Made by a program: the position numbers and the translations under genes. This document shows, one piece after another, positions 26,579 through 35,569 of a stretch of 64,000 nt of DNA (within the stretch, counting starts at the first letter, position 1; each line of letters opens with the position of its first letter). Origin of the DNA: Pseudomonas fluorescens. GTDB lineage: Bacteria > Pseudomonadota > Gammaproteobacteria > Pseudomonadales > Pseudomonadaceae. The notes below the pieces were generated by a model, which worked only from the letters and a program-made list of their open reading frames with translations, had not been told where the DNA came from and did not search any database. Location: the NCBI RefSeq assembly GCF_000802965.1, contig NZ_JSAK01000004.1, positions 151,042 through 215,041 of the forward strand, given 5' to 3'.

Positions 26579-26908
26579 TTACGGTTCAATCCCGTATAAG
26601 TCGCAATATTCCAGCCAGTCCATGCCGGCCATCTCGGCCACTTCCTTGTGCACTTCAAGGCGTTGGGCCTGATAGTCCTCAGGGGTAGCGGCGGTCAGTT
26701 GCAGGGTCAGTTCCCAGGCGAACAGGCCGAGGCGCTCGGCTTCCGCTTCGAAGGCCTCGTGCAGACGCTCATCGCGATACTGCGCCGCGGTTTCGCCCTT
26801 GGCTTGTGCCAGCAACGGGTTAAGGTTGTCGAGTTCGACGCGCAGCTCGGGACGTTCATCGAGAAACTTTTTCAGCGCTTGTTCATGTTGCTGCTCGGAT
26901 GCCGCCAT
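26579..26908 (-). CDS. Hypothetical protein (DUF6388-like)
   Basis: This is a 109-residue, acidic, probably all-helical cytoplasmic protein starting MAASEQQHEQALKKFLDER and ending YCDLYGIEP. The ATG at 26908 has AAGGAG about seven bases upstream; the longer frame does not. It resembles a Pseudomonas family I remember as DUF6388, but I cannot verify that. It follows a small HTH gene by 20 bp and may be in one operon with it. Confidence 0.75.
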   Translation of the reverse strand: MAASEQQHEQALKKFLDERPELRVELDNLNPLLAQAKGETAAQYRDERLHEAFEAEAERLGLFAWELTLQLTAATPEDYQAQRLEVHKEVAEMAGMDWLEYCDLYGIEP

Positions 26909-26928
26909 GGTCGCTCCTTGAGAATGGA

Positions 26929-27177
26929 TTACGAAGACTGTTTCTTGCTGGCCTTGGCCGCAGCCGCCAGACATTCGAGGGCAAATTGCTCGGTGTAGGT
27001 CATTTGGATCGGCGTGGTTTCGCCTTTGACGGTTCGTTCGCCATCGAGGATGTAACGGATCCGCTTGTCGGTGACGCCAATGCGCTTGGCGATCCAGGAG
27101 GGTGTCTGCCCGATCTGGCTGATCAGCTTGTCGGCGTATTCAGTGGTCGGTTTGTAAAACTCGGCGTTGGGCGTCAT
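26929..27177 (-). CDS. Small helix-turn-helix protein
   Basis: This 82-residue protein has a segment TPSWIAKRIGVTDKRIRYILDG (residues about 24-45) that reads like an XRE-type helix-turn-helix: a first helix, IGVTDKRI as the turn and recognition helix, then YILDGER. The rest is basic at the C-terminus (AAKASKKQSS). It is probably a DNA-binding regulator; its targets are unknown. The start MTPNAEFY is preferred over one five codons upstream. Confidence 0.7.
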   Translation of the reverse strand: MTPNAEFYKPTTEYADKLISQIGQTPSWIAKRIGVTDKRIRYILDGERTVKGETTPIQMTYTEQFALECLAAAAKASKKQSS

Positions 27178-27324
27178 GGGGTTTCCAGTCAAAGGTGCGA
27201 TGCAGCGTTATGGCGCGACAGGGTGCGCGAATCGTCGCGTGGTGTCGCGGTATAAATGAAGTAAAGCAGAACGATAGGCGGTGCCACGGTGATACAGTCC
27301 GCTTTTTCCTGATGAGTGAATGCA

Positions 27325-27675
27325 ATGCGAATTCTGATGGTGGCGCTGGCCGTTACCTTGCTGGCGGGATGCGCGGGCTCGGCAATGAACGATGCTCGCA
27401 CCAAGGCCCCGTACAAAACCCTGAACTCGGACAAGCCGGCAAAAGACGTCGCCCAGTGTGTGCAGTTTTCCTGGCAAGACGAAGCGGTATTTGGTGTTGA
27501 CGCTGCTGCGTACCTGGAGCCTGCGGAGAAGGGCGGCACCACCGTTTACAACCGTTCGGCGGAGTCTTTCGTGGACGTGACCACCGATGCCAACGGCACC
27601 GTGTTGAGCTACTACGCGCAAAAGGACGACTTCGTCGCGAAGCGCCGGTTGGCAGCGTTGGCCACGTGCCTGTGA
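27325..27675 (+). CDS. Small lipoprotein, function unknown
   Basis: This is a 116-residue protein with a lipoprotein signal: a hydrophobic stretch ending in the lipobox LLAGC (Cys near 15). The mature part contains two further cysteines (VAQCVQF and the C-terminal TCL). Neither the ribosome site nor an alternative GTG nine bases upstream is decisive. It diverges from the HTH gene and precedes a REPIN. Function not recognised. Confidence 0.75.
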   Translation: MRILMVALAVTLLAGCAGSAMNDARTKAPYKTLNSDKPAKDVAQCVQFSWQDEAVFGVDAAAYLEPAEKGGTTVYNRSAESFVDVTTDANGTVLSYYAQKDDFVAKRRLAALATCL

Positions 27676-27700
27676 TCGTATGAATTGACGCAAACCCCTT

Positions 27701-27767
27701 GTAGGAGCCGGCTTGCTGGCGATGGCGATTTCATAGACGCCATCGCCAGCAAGCCGGCTCCTACAGG
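27701..27767. repeat. REPIN, family A
   Basis: GTAGGAGCCGGCTTGCTGGC and its exact inverted copy with a short spacer. The right end abuts the stop codon of the following GNAT gene. Confidence 0.92.
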
Positions 27768-28199
27768 TTATGCGTCGGTCTTCAGGCGCTTTTGGAAAAA
27801 GAAGTGCTTATGCCCCGGCGGGTAGTCGGCGATGTGACCGATCTCGCTGTAGCCGCATTTCCTGTAGAAATCCGGCGCCTGGAATTCGAACGTGTCGAGC
27901 CAAAGGCCGACGCATTTTCTCTCCCGCGCCAAGTCTTCAGCCATCTGCATCAGCTGGGTGCCCATGCCCTGTCCACGGGCCTGTTCCGGCACCGACAGCA
28001 AGTCGATGAACAGCCACTGGTAAAACAATCGGGCGTAGAGTCCGCCGAGAATCTGGTCGTTTTCGTCGCGTACCAGCAGGGCAATGTTTTCGGGTATGGC
28101 GCCGTCGGCTTTCGACGCGTTGTAGGCGCGCAACGGCAGCAGAATGGCCTGGCGTTCCTCTTCCGTGGGGGTAGGCGAGAACTCTATTCGCAACGTCAT
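27768..28199 (-). CDS. GNAT family N-acetyltransferase
   Basis: This 143-residue protein has the acetyl-CoA loop of the GNAT fold (SVPEQARGQGMGTQLMQ, Q/RxxGxG/A motif) and the late strand FYRKCGYSEIGHI. Substrate unknown. The ATG at 28199 (MTLRIEFSP) is preferred over a longer frame. It ends right at the REPIN, so its last codons or stop may have been shaped by that element. Confidence 0.85.
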   Translation of the reverse strand: MTLRIEFSPTPTEEERQAILLPLRAYNASKADGAIPENIALLVRDENDQILGGLYARLFYQWLFIDLLSVPEQARGQGMGTQLMQMAEDLARERKCVGLWLDTFEFQAPDFYRKCGYSEIGHIADYPPGHKHFFFQKRLKTDA

Positions 28200-28343
28200 G
28201 GCTATGTCCTTATGGCTGTGAACGCCCAGCCTAACGTGGTCGCCGCTAATGTTCCATCGCCGCAACCGGTTGGAACCGTCGCTCGCGCGCAGATGTCATT
28301 GATTAAGACGCGTCATCCCGAACGCGACCGATGAGGACACGCC

Positions 28344-28781
28344 GTGAATATTTTCGAAGCCTTGCGTGAAAGCCATGAACGCCAGCGTACCTATGCCAAA
28401 GCACTGATCAAGACCAGCGGCGACACCCCTGAGCGTGTCGAAGCCTACAAACAGCTGAAATCCGAACTCCAGGCCCACGAAACCGCCGAAGAGCGGCATT
28501 TCTATATTCCGTTGATGGAGTTCGACAACGGCGTCGACCTCAGCCGCCATGCGATTGCCGAACATCACGAAATGGACGAAATGATGGAGGAACTGGACGA
28601 AACCGAGATGTCCAGCCCGGCCTGGCTGGCGACCGCGAAGAAGCTGTCGGAAAAGGTCCATCACCATCTCGAGGAGGAAGAGCAGAAGTTCTTCCAGATG
28701 GCCGGCAAACTGCTCGATGACAAACAAAAAGAAACCCTGGCGGGGCAGTACTTGAAGGAATACAAGGCGCAGCTCTCTTGA
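28344..28781 (+). CDS. Hemerythrin HHE-domain protein
   Basis: This 145-residue, helical protein has spaced histidine/glutamate ligands: H11 (RESHERQR), HETAEERHF near 44-52, AEHHEMDE near 73-76, and VHHHLEEEEQKFF near 110-120. This suits a di-iron hemerythrin-like site for oxygen, NO or iron sensing. The metal and role are inferred. It is followed by a Nudix gene 69 bp downstream. Confidence 0.85.
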   Translation: MNIFEALRESHERQRTYAKALIKTSGDTPERVEAYKQLKSELQAHETAEERHFYIPLMEFDNGVDLSRHAIAEHHEMDEMMEELDETEMSSPAWLATAKKLSEKVHHHLEEEEQKFFQMAGKLLDDKQKETLAGQYLKEYKAQLS

Positions 28782-28850
28782 GGGAACAGTCGCAAGCCTT
28801 TCCTGTTTTCACCTAACATGCAGGACTTCAAAAAAACAGGATGCGCTGTC

Positions 28851-29441
28851 ATGTCGAACACAGCCGAACGGGTCAACATCCTTGAGTCTCAGGTGTTGTC
28901 CCACGACTGGTATCTGCTGAAGAAAATCACCTTCGATTACCAACGCAACAACGGCGAATGGCAACGCCAGACCCGTGAGGTCTACGACCGGGGCAATGGT
29001 GCAGCGATTCTGCTGTACAACCGCGAAAAGAAAACCGTAGTGCTGACCCGACAGTTCCGGTTGCCGGTGTTCGTCAATGGTCACGACGGTTTGTTGATCG
29101 AAGTGGCGGCAGGGCTGCTCGATGGCGCGGCGCCCGAGGACCGCATCCGCGATGAAGCGGAGGAAGAGACCGGCTACCGCGTGCACCATGTGCAGAAGGT
29201 TTTCGAGGCTTACATGAGCCCGGGTTCGGTGACGGAAAAACTGCACTTTTTCATCGCTGAATATGACGCGGCTTCCAAGGTCAGCGACGGCGGTGGGCTG
29301 GAAGAAGAAACCGAAGAACTGGAAGTGCTGGAATGGGCATTCGAAGAAGCGCTTGAAGCGTTTTATCGCGGGGAAATCTGCGATGCGAAGACCATCATGC
29401 TGTTGCAGTATGCGGCGATGAAAAACATTTTTTCTGATTGA
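28851..29441 (+). CDS. nudK: Nudix hydrolase, GDP-mannose pyrophosphatase (NudK-like)
   Basis: This 196-residue Nudix enzyme resembles NudK, which hydrolyses GDP-mannose and similar nucleotide sugars. It begins MSNTAERVNILESQVLSHDW and has QFRLPVFVNGHDGLLIEVAAG before the Nudix box RDEAEEETGYRV. EAYMSPGSVTEKLHFFIAEY matches the NudK/ADP-ribose-pyrophosphatase branch. The start at 28851 fits the family; the longer frame does not. Confidence 0.88.
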   Translation: MSNTAERVNILESQVLSHDWYLLKKITFDYQRNNGEWQRQTREVYDRGNGAAILLYNREKKTVVLTRQFRLPVFVNGHDGLLIEVAAGLLDGAAPEDRIRDEAEEETGYRVHHVQKVFEAYMSPGSVTEKLHFFIAEYDAASKVSDGGGLEEETEELEVLEWAFEEALEAFYRGEICDAKTIMLLQYAAMKNIFSD

Positions 29442-29454
29442 TCCGTTCCGCATT

Positions 29455-29570
29455 TGTGGCGAGCAAGCTTGCTCGCGCCGGGCTGCGAAGCGGCCCCCAA
29501 AAAATGTCTGAATTGTCGAAGATTTTTACCAGCGCTACGCACTGGAGCGGGAGCAAGCTCCCTCGCCACA
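29455..29570. repeat. REPIN, family B, divergent left arm
   Basis: The left arm TGTGGCGAGCAAGCTTGCTCGCGC differs from the family while the right arm GGGAGCAAGCTCCCTCGCCACA matches it. The element looks like a composite or decayed pair. Confidence 0.8.
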
Positions 29571-29584
29571 AAAAGCAGGTTGCA

Positions 29585-30106
29585 TCAGCTCGAAAACAAA
29601 TCGTCCATTTTACAGGCCCCCGACCATTCACAGCCCTCGAGCGTCAGCAGGCGCTCCTTCGCCTCAAGCCCCCCGGCAAACCCTGTCAATTTCCCCGACG
29701 CGCCAATCACCCGATGACACGGCGCGACAATCGATATCGGGTTCTTGCCGTTCGCCGCACCCACCGCCCGGACCGCGCTAGGGTTGCCGATCTGCTCGGC
29801 GATCTGGCTGTAGCTGCGGGTCTCACCGAAGGGAATGGTCAGCAATGCTGCCCAGACTTTTTTCTGAAATTCCGTACCCACGAAATCCAGCTCCAGATCG
29901 AACCGGTTGCGCGTGCCCGCGAAATATTCGCGCAGCTGTTCGGCCGTGCGCAGCAGGATCGGATTGTCTGGCGCTTCAGTCATCGGACCGAGTCGCACCC
30001 GACCCGGTTTGTCGTTTTCCCAGAGGATGGCAGCCAGTCGTGAACCGTTCGCGACCAGCTTCAACTCGCCGACCGGCGAGGCCAGGGTGATACAGGTGTA
30101 GGTCAT
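29585..30106 (-). CDS. ogt: Methylated-DNA--protein-cysteine methyltransferase
   Basis: This 173-residue suicide repair protein removes alkyl groups from O6-guanine. The active-site motif PCHRVIGASGKLTGFAGG is intact, as is the DNA-binding helix with SYSQIAEQIGNPSAVRAVGAA. It starts MTYTCITLASPVGELKLV at 30106; open frame upstream belongs to the shadow of ggt's leader and is excluded. Confidence 0.95.
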   Translation of the reverse strand: MTYTCITLASPVGELKLVANGSRLAAILWENDKPGRVRLGPMTEAPDNPILLRTAEQLREYFAGTRNRFDLELDFVGTEFQKKVWAALLTIPFGETRSYSQIAEQIGNPSAVRAVGAANGKNPISIVAPCHRVIGASGKLTGFAGGLEAKERLLTLEGCEWSGACKMDDLFSS

Positions 30107-30256
30107 GCCGCAGGCCACGCCAAATTGTTGAACAGGTGTTAAGCATACTGCCTCGTCGGGGAGGCGCAATACGCAATCCCGACCATACTTGCCTACTGCT
30201 CCTGATGCGTTCCCTCTGTTTTTGCACAGAGCCTCAAAACAAAAAGAGACCGACTC

Positions 30257-31984
30257 ATGAAGTACGAACCTTTTGCCAAAACGCTGATTGCGACCTCGTT
30301 GGCGCTCAGCTGCCTCATGGCTCATGCGGCGTCCCTGGCCCCGGTCGCGGCCGAAAACGGCATGGTAGTCACCGCCCAGCATCTGGGCAGCGATGTCGGC
30401 GTGGATGTGCTCAAGAACGGCGGCAACGCCGTCGATGCCGCGGTCGCGGTGGGTTATGCGCTGGCCGTGGTGTATCCGGCGGCGGGTAACCTCGGTGGCG
30501 GCGGTTTCATGACCATTCAACTGGCCGACGGGCGCAAGACGTTCCTCGACTTCCGTGAAAAAGCCCCGCTGGCCGCCACCGCCGATATGTATCTGGACAA
30601 GGAAGGCAATGTCGTTCCAGACCTGAGCACGCGCGGCCACTTGGCCGTCGGCGTACCGGGCACCGTGTCCGGCATGGAACTGGCGCTATCGAAATACGGC
30701 ACCAAACCGCGCAAGGAAGTGATCGCCCCGGCCATCAAACTGGCCGAAGACGGCTTCGTGCTGGAGCAGGGTGACGTCGAGTTGCTGGAGTACGCCACCG
30801 ACGTGTTCAAGAAGGACATCAAGGATTCCGGCGCGATTTTCCTGAGTAACGGCGAGCCGATGCAGGTCGGGCAGAAACTGGTGCAGAAAGACCTCGGCAA
30901 AACCCTGCGGGAAATCTCCGAGAAGGGCGCCGACGGTTTCTACAAAGGCTGGGTGGCCGACGCCATCGTCACCTCAAGCCAGGCCAACAAAGGCATCATC
31001 ACCCAGGCCGACCTCGACAAATACAAGACCCGCGAACTGGCGCCGATCGAGTGCGATTATCGGGGCTACCACGTGGTCTCGGCACCACCACCGAGCTCCG
31101 GCGGCGTGGTGATCTGCCAGATCATGAACATCCTCGAAGGCTATCCGATGAAGGATCTGGGCTACCACTCGGCCCAGGGCATGCACTATCAGATCGAAGC
31201 GATGCGCCACGCCTACGTGGACCGCAACAGCTACCTGGGCGACCCGGATTTCGTGAAAAACCCGATCGCCCATCTACTCGACAAAAACTACGCAACCAAG
31301 CTGCGCGAAGCGATCAGTCCGCAGAAGGCCGGGGTGTCCAAGGACCTCAAACCCGGCGTCGCGCCCCATGAAGGCAGCAACACCACCCATTACTCCATCG
31401 TCGACAAATGGGGTAACGCGGTGTCGGTGACCTACACCCTCAACGACTGGTTCGGTGCCGGGGTCATGGCCAGCAAGACCGGGGTCATCCTCAACGATGA
31501 AATGGACGACTTCACCTCGAAAATCGGCGTGCCCAACATGTACGGCCTGGTCCAGGGCGAGGCCAACGCCATCGCTCCCGGCAAGGCACCGCTGTCGTCC
31601 ATGAGCCCGACCATCGTCACCAAGGACGGCAAAGTGGTGATGGTGGTCGGTACGCCCGGTGGCAGCCGCATCATCACCGCGACCTTGCTGACCATGCTCA
31701 ACGTCATCGACTACGGCATGAACATCCAGGAAGCCGTCGATGCGCCGCGATTCCACCAGCAATGGCTGCCAGAGGAAACCAACCTGGAAACCTTCACCAC
31801 CAGCCCGGACACGGTGAAGATCCTTGAAAGCTGGGGCCACAAGTTTGCCGGGCCGCAGGATGCCAACCACCTGGCGGCGATCCTGGTGGGGGCGCCGTCG
31901 CTAGACGGTAAACCGGTGGGCAAAAACCGTTTCTACGGCGCCAACGATCCACGGCGCAACACCGGTTTGTCGCTCGGTTATTGA
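30257..31984 (+). CDS. ggt: Gamma-glutamyltransferase
   Basis: This 575-residue periplasmic Ntn-hydrolase cleaves glutathione and transfers gamma-glutamyl groups. A signal peptide precedes the A-S-L-A-P stretch near residue 27. Autocatalytic cleavage is expected before Thr376 in SNTTHYSIVD, splitting the large and small subunits. GTPGGSRIITATL and NEMDDFTSK-type segments are present (here NDEMDDF). The gene diverges from ogt over 150 bp. Confidence 0.96.
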   Translation: MKYEPFAKTLIATSLALSCLMAHAASLAPVAAENGMVVTAQHLGSDVGVDVLKNGGNAVDAAVAVGYALAVVYPAAGNLGGGGFMTIQLADGRKTFLDFREKAPLAATADMYLDKEGNVVPDLSTRGHLAVGVPGTVSGMELALSKYGTKPRKEVIAPAIKLAEDGFVLEQGDVELLEYATDVFKKDIKDSGAIFLSNGEPMQVGQKLVQKDLGKTLREISEKGADGFYKGWVADAIVTSSQANKGIITQADLDKYKTRELAPIECDYRGYHVVSAPPPSSGGVVICQIMNILEGYPMKDLGYHSAQGMHYQIEAMRHAYVDRNSYLGDPDFVKNPIAHLLDKNYATKLREAISPQKAGVSKDLKPGVAPHEGSNTTHYSIVDKWGNAVSVTYTLNDWFGAGVMASKTGVILNDEMDDFTSKIGVPNMYGLVQGEANAIAPGKAPLSSMSPTIVTKDGKVVMVVGTPGGSRIITATLLTMLNVIDYGMNIQEAVDAPRFHQQWLPEETNLETFTTSPDTVKILESWGHKFAGPQDANHLAAILVGAPSLDGKPVGKNRFYGANDPRRNTGLSLGY

Positions 31985-32052
31985 GGGTTGTGTTTGGTTG
32001 GGGACGGACTTATGTTCGTCCCCTGATCCACTGACTTTTCAAGGAAGGAAGC

Positions 32053-32586
32053 ATGACCACTGCATTGCTCATCATCGACGTCCAGCAGGCGCTGTGTTCT
32101 GGCGAGTACGAGTGCTTCGAGATCCAGCGCGTCATCGGCAACATCAACGACCTCAGCACCCGAGCGCGAAAGGCCGGGGTTGCGGTGGTGCTGATCCAGC
32201 ATGAGGAAGCGGGCAGTCCGTTTGCGCATGAAGCGGCGGGCTGGCAACTGGCCGAGGGGCTGGAAACTTCGCCCAAGGATCATCGCGTGCGTAAAACCAC
32301 TGGCGATTCGTTTTATCAGACCAACTTGCAGAAACTGTTGCCCGTTCAGGACTTCGAACGCTTGGTCATCTGTGGTCTGCAAACCGATTACTGCGTGAAT
32401 GCAACCGTGCGTCAGGCGCATCTACTGGGCTATGACGTGGTGCTGGCATCTGACGCTCATTCCACGGTCGATAACGGCAACACGGCTGCCGAAGACATCA
32501 TTACCGAACACAACAAGGATTGGGCACACCTGACCGGTTCGGTGGCGCGGATCGACATCGTCCCGACCAACAAAATCCACTTCTGA
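32053..32586 (+). CDS. Cysteine hydrolase, isochorismatase family
   Basis: This 177-residue cytoplasmic enzyme has the catalytic triad of the family: D9 (LLIIDVQQ), K81 (VRKTTGDSF) and C114 (QTDYCVNATVR). It belongs to the small YecD/nicotinamidase-like group; its substrate is unknown. It lies 68 bp after ggt with a GGAAGG ribosome site. Confidence 0.88.
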   Translation: MTTALLIIDVQQALCSGEYECFEIQRVIGNINDLSTRARKAGVAVVLIQHEEAGSPFAHEAAGWQLAEGLETSPKDHRVRKTTGDSFYQTNLQKLLPVQDFERLVICGLQTDYCVNATVRQAHLLGYDVVLASDAHSTVDNGNTAAEDIITEHNKDWAHLTGSVARIDIVPTNKIHF

Positions 32587-32598
32587 AACCAACCCGAA

Positions 32599-32707
32599 CC
32601 TGTGGCGAGGTAGCTTGCTCCCGCTGGACTGCACAGCAGTCCTGCTTTTTTCAGGGATAAGCGGGGCCGCTACGCGCCCCAGCGGGAGCAAGCTCCCTCG
32701 CCACAGG
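32599..32707. repeat. REPIN, family B
   Basis: CCTGTGGCGAGGTAGCTTGC faces GCAAGCTCCCTCGCCACAGG, with GGACTGCACAGCAGTCC and GGGGCCGCTACGCGCCCC inner palindromes. Confidence 0.9.
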
Positions 32708-32920
32708 TTTACTCGTCGCTCAAATCACGTAGCAAACAGCAAAATCCTTCGTCGCTCTCGGCGCGGTACAGTTGACGGAAATCCACGACGCTGAATACGA
32801 TCCATCCTCAATAACGTCTACACTTGCAAATCAACCGTAGGAGCCACCTCGTAAATTGCTCGCAGGACTCCGGCTCCTGCAAAAGCGATTCTCACACTTC
32901 GACGGAGAGGGCAGCCTTTC

Positions 32921-34042
32921 ATGGATGTTCTCGCTCTTCTTTACCAATACCTGTTCCGGTGGGTGATCGCGCCTGTCAGCGAGCAATTCCGTGGCTTATT
33001 CGACCTCAATGGCCGTCTCTGTCTCGCCTTTCTGTTCACGTCCTACGCCATCGCTTACGTGCTGTTCCGCTACCGGAAATCCCGCGAGCTGACTGACGCG
33101 CGCACTTTCTGGCAGTTCATCGGCGGCAACCGCGTGCATTTTCATCCCTCGGCGCTGCTGGATTACCGCTACTACTTCGTGCGCGCGATCCTCAAAGTCA
33201 TGCTGGTGGTGCCCATCGTGGGGTGGGTGGACCCGTACGTGCTGCGCTCCGGCGACTACATCAGTTTTTTCACCCGGCTCTGGGGCGCGCGGGTGCAAGT
33301 GGAGGAGCATCTGGTGCTGTCGTTGCTCTACGGCCTGGGCGTGTTCGTGCTGCAAGACTTCATCCATTACTGGGCCCATCGCGCCTACCATTCGCGCTAT
33401 TTGTGGGCCTTTCACAAAGTCCATCATTCGGCCCCGGTGCTGGTCCCCGTGACGGCTAGCCGGGTGCACTTTGTCGAGAAAATGATCGAGCGCCTGATCG
33501 ACATCGTGTTCCTAGGTGCCTATGCCGGTGTGTTCTGGTACGCCTGTGGCGGCGAGATCAGCCGCTACACCTTGTTTGGCGTGACCTACATGGTATTCAT
33601 CCTCAATGCCCTGGCCTCAAACCTGCGGCACAGCCATGTCTGGCTCTCGTTCGGGCCGGCGCTGGAGCATGTGCTGAACAGCCCGGCGCAGCATCAGGTC
33701 CACCACAGCGACGCGCCCCGGCATTTCAACAAGAACTTTGGCATCAACCTGTCTGTTTGGGACTGGATGTTCGGCACGCTGTACGTCACGCAATCGAAGC
33801 CTGAGGCTATTCGATTCGGTACGGGTGAAGCGGATCATCAGCGTTACCTGACCCTTTACAGCCTGATCGTTACGCCGTTTGTGGAAACAGCACACAAAGT
33901 TCTTGAGATCAAACGCCCGGAAGCGATTACGCCGTCAGGGGGTAACCCCGTAGGAGCCGGCTTGCTGGCGATGGCGGAGGGACAGTCGCCACAAATGTCG
34001 GCCGACGCGCCGCTATCGCCAGCAAGCCGGCTCCTACAGTGA
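32921..34042 (+). CDS. Fatty acid hydroxylase / sterol desaturase family membrane protein with REPIN-encoded tail
   Basis: This 373-residue integral membrane protein has the family's di-iron histidine motifs: HYWAHRAYH near 149, HKVHHS near 167 and HQVHHSD near 259, set among about five hydrophobic helices. The substrate is unknown. Its last 30 codons (from residue 344) coincide with a complete REPIN, and the TGA stop follows the element at once. The original gene probably ended before position 33950, so the tail may be dispensable. Confidence 0.88.
   Translation: MDVLALLYQYLFRWVIAPVSEQFRGLFDLNGRLCLAFLFTSYAIAYVLFRYRKSRELTDARTFWQFIGGNRVHFHPSALLDYRYYFVRAILKVMLVVPIVGWVDPYVLRSGDYISFFTRLWGARVQVEEHLVLSLLYGLGVFVLQDFIHYWAHRAYHSRYLWAFHKVHHSAPVLVPVTASRVHFVEKMIERLIDIVFLGAYAGVFWYACGGEISRYTLFGVTYMVFILNALASNLRHSHVWLSFGPALEHVLNSPAQHQVHHSDAPRHFNKNFGINLSVWDWMFGTLYVTQSKPEAIRFGTGEADHQRYLTLYSLIVTPFVETAHKVLEIKRPEAITPSGGNPVGAGLLAMAEGQSPQMSADAPLSPASRLLQ
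33950..34039. repeat. REPIN, family A, translated as the end of a gene
   Basis: GTAGGAGCCGGCTTGCTGGC and its inverted copy lie in frame with the fatty-acid-hydroxylase gene, reading VGAGLLAMA ... PASRLLQ, and end directly at its stop codon. Confidence 0.93.
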
Positions 34043-34050
34043 TGTGTTGA

Positions 34051-34773
34051 TCAACGTTCGGGAAGGTTCCAGCGTTCGCGCAGCTGCTGGTATTGCGCCT
34101 CGGGCAATTGCACCAGCAGCGGGGATCGGCGGGGGTCGAGCCAGTTGAACAAGCGAGCGATATCCGCTGGGTCCATGGCCGTGCAGCCAAGGGTTGGGGC
34201 TGTGGGGCCGCGCCAGATGTGGAAGAAAATGCAAGAGCCGGCAGCGGGGGACGCCGGAGTGTTGTGCTTGATGACAATGCCCTGGCGATACAAATCATCA
34301 CGGCGACGCATGCGCTCTGAGCTGTTCCAGTCTTTCGCCATCGTGGCGCCGTCGACCAGTTCGTTGTAACGCGTGGACTGAGGGTCATCCACGCATTCGA
34401 TGGTCGGGCTGAGTGCGAGGTAGGGCAGGCGGGTTTGTGCTGAAGCGTCGTAGCCAAACGCTGTGCCCAGTTTGAACATCCCGGCAGGCGCTTTGCCGTC
34501 GCCTTCCTGCTTCACCGGCCCCTGAAGCTGCTCAGTGGCGAGTAATCCCTTGCCCCAGCCCATGCCGTTTTTTCCCAGCACTACCGCAAACGGCGCTTCG
34601 AACTTTCTGAACGTGCTGCCGTGCCGTTCGTAGCGCTGGGCAGTGGCCTCAATGTCATCCCAGTTTTTGCTGGTGACCACGATCAACTGGTCACTGTCGT
34701 CGAGCCCCTGAGCCATCGCGGCACCGTTTAGCAGGAGGACCAGAAACACGCAGATTCTGAGAAGTCTGTTCAT
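34051..34773 (-). CDS. L,D-transpeptidase family protein (YkuD domain)
   Basis: This 240-residue exported protein has a signal peptide (1 to about 21, ending AAMAQ). Its C-terminal half has the YkuD catalytic motif, seen as SCIFFHIWRG followed by PTLGCTAMD with the nucleophile Cys near 197. It probably modifies peptidoglycan in the periplasm. Its ATG overlaps the stop of the upstream dipeptidase gene (ATGA at 34770-34773), so the two are translated together. Confidence 0.88.
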   Translation of the reverse strand: MNRLLRICVFLVLLLNGAAMAQGLDDSDQLIVVTSKNWDDIEATAQRYERHGSTFRKFEAPFAVVLGKNGMGWGKGLLATEQLQGPVKQEGDGKAPAGMFKLGTAFGYDASAQTRLPYLALSPTIECVDDPQSTRYNELVDGATMAKDWNSSERMRRRDDLYRQGIVIKHNTPASPAAGSCIFFHIWRGPTAPTLGCTAMDPADIARLFNWLDPRRSPLLVQLPEAQYQQLRERWNLPER

Positions 34774-35531
34774 GGCGCCAGCGGCGTAATGGGGAAATCC
34801 ATGACCGTCTTCAAGGCTGGATCACGGGTATAGGTGAAATGCCACCACTCAGCCGAGTAACCGGTGAATCCTTCTTTTTCCATGGCGCTGTTGAGCCGCT
34901 GGCGATTTGCTTTGGCTGTGGCGTCGATCAGCGTCGAATCGGTATGCGCGCGCTCATCGAAGCAATCAAAACCGGTGCCCATGTCCACGGCGCCGTCATG
35001 CCAACGCTGGCCATAAGGCGCCGTGCAATCGACGGGCGTGGCTGAAGGCGTCCAGGTGTCGGCCGGCAGGGCATCCGGGCCGGTCATGGTCAGGTCCACG
35101 GTGCCGCCCCTGGAATGATTGGACACCCGCGCCACATAGCCCAGTCGCCAGAAGTCTTGCTTGTCCACCCGAGGATAAAACTCGGCCTTTCGCGGATCGC
35201 CCGGTTCCGTGGCGAAGCGTCCCATGTCCGCCACGGCGCGGCTGGGGCGATAGCAATCAAATACCTTCAAGCCATAGCCTTGCGCCTCAAGTGCCGTTTG
35301 CACCCGGGCGAGAGCCTTGGCGGCGTCCAGCGACAACATGCACTCCGGCGCCTTGTAACCATCGAGCGGGTGCCCGGTGAAGTTGTGGGCGCTGGCGTAG
35401 CGGATGTCTTGCTGGATATCCGGCGCGATCGTGCGCACATACACCATGTGTTCCGGTTTCGTTTCGGCGCTGACCAGGCACGGCAAAACAAGGCTTGAAA
35501 ACAGCAGCAATGATCGAGTTGTACAGCGCAT
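34770..35531 (-). CDS. ddpX: D-alanyl-D-alanine dipeptidase, VanX/DdpX family, exported
   Basis: This 253-residue peptidase of family M15D hydrolyses D-Ala-D-Ala. The zinc/substrate motifs SNHSRGGTVDLTM and EWWHFTY are intact. A signal peptide ends near LVSAETKP, placing it in the periplasm. The ATG at 35531 has GGAGG nine bases upstream and is preferred over a start eight codons earlier. Coupling with an L,D-transpeptidase suggests peptidoglycan recycling or remodelling rather than vancomycin resistance. Confidence 0.88.
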   Translation of the reverse strand: MRCTTRSLLLFSSLVLPCLVSAETKPEHMVYVRTIAPDIQQDIRYASAHNFTGHPLDGYKAPECMLSLDAAKALARVQTALEAQGYGLKVFDCYRPSRAVADMGRFATEPGDPRKAEFYPRVDKQDFWRLGYVARVSNHSRGGTVDLTMTGPDALPADTWTPSATPVDCTAPYGQRWHDGAVDMGTGFDCFDERAHTDSTLIDATAKANRQRLNSAMEKEGFTGYSAEWWHFTYTRDPALKTVMDFPITPLAP

Positions 35532-35569
35532 CGGGCCGCGCCTCCGCAAATCCATGACAAGTCACCCCA

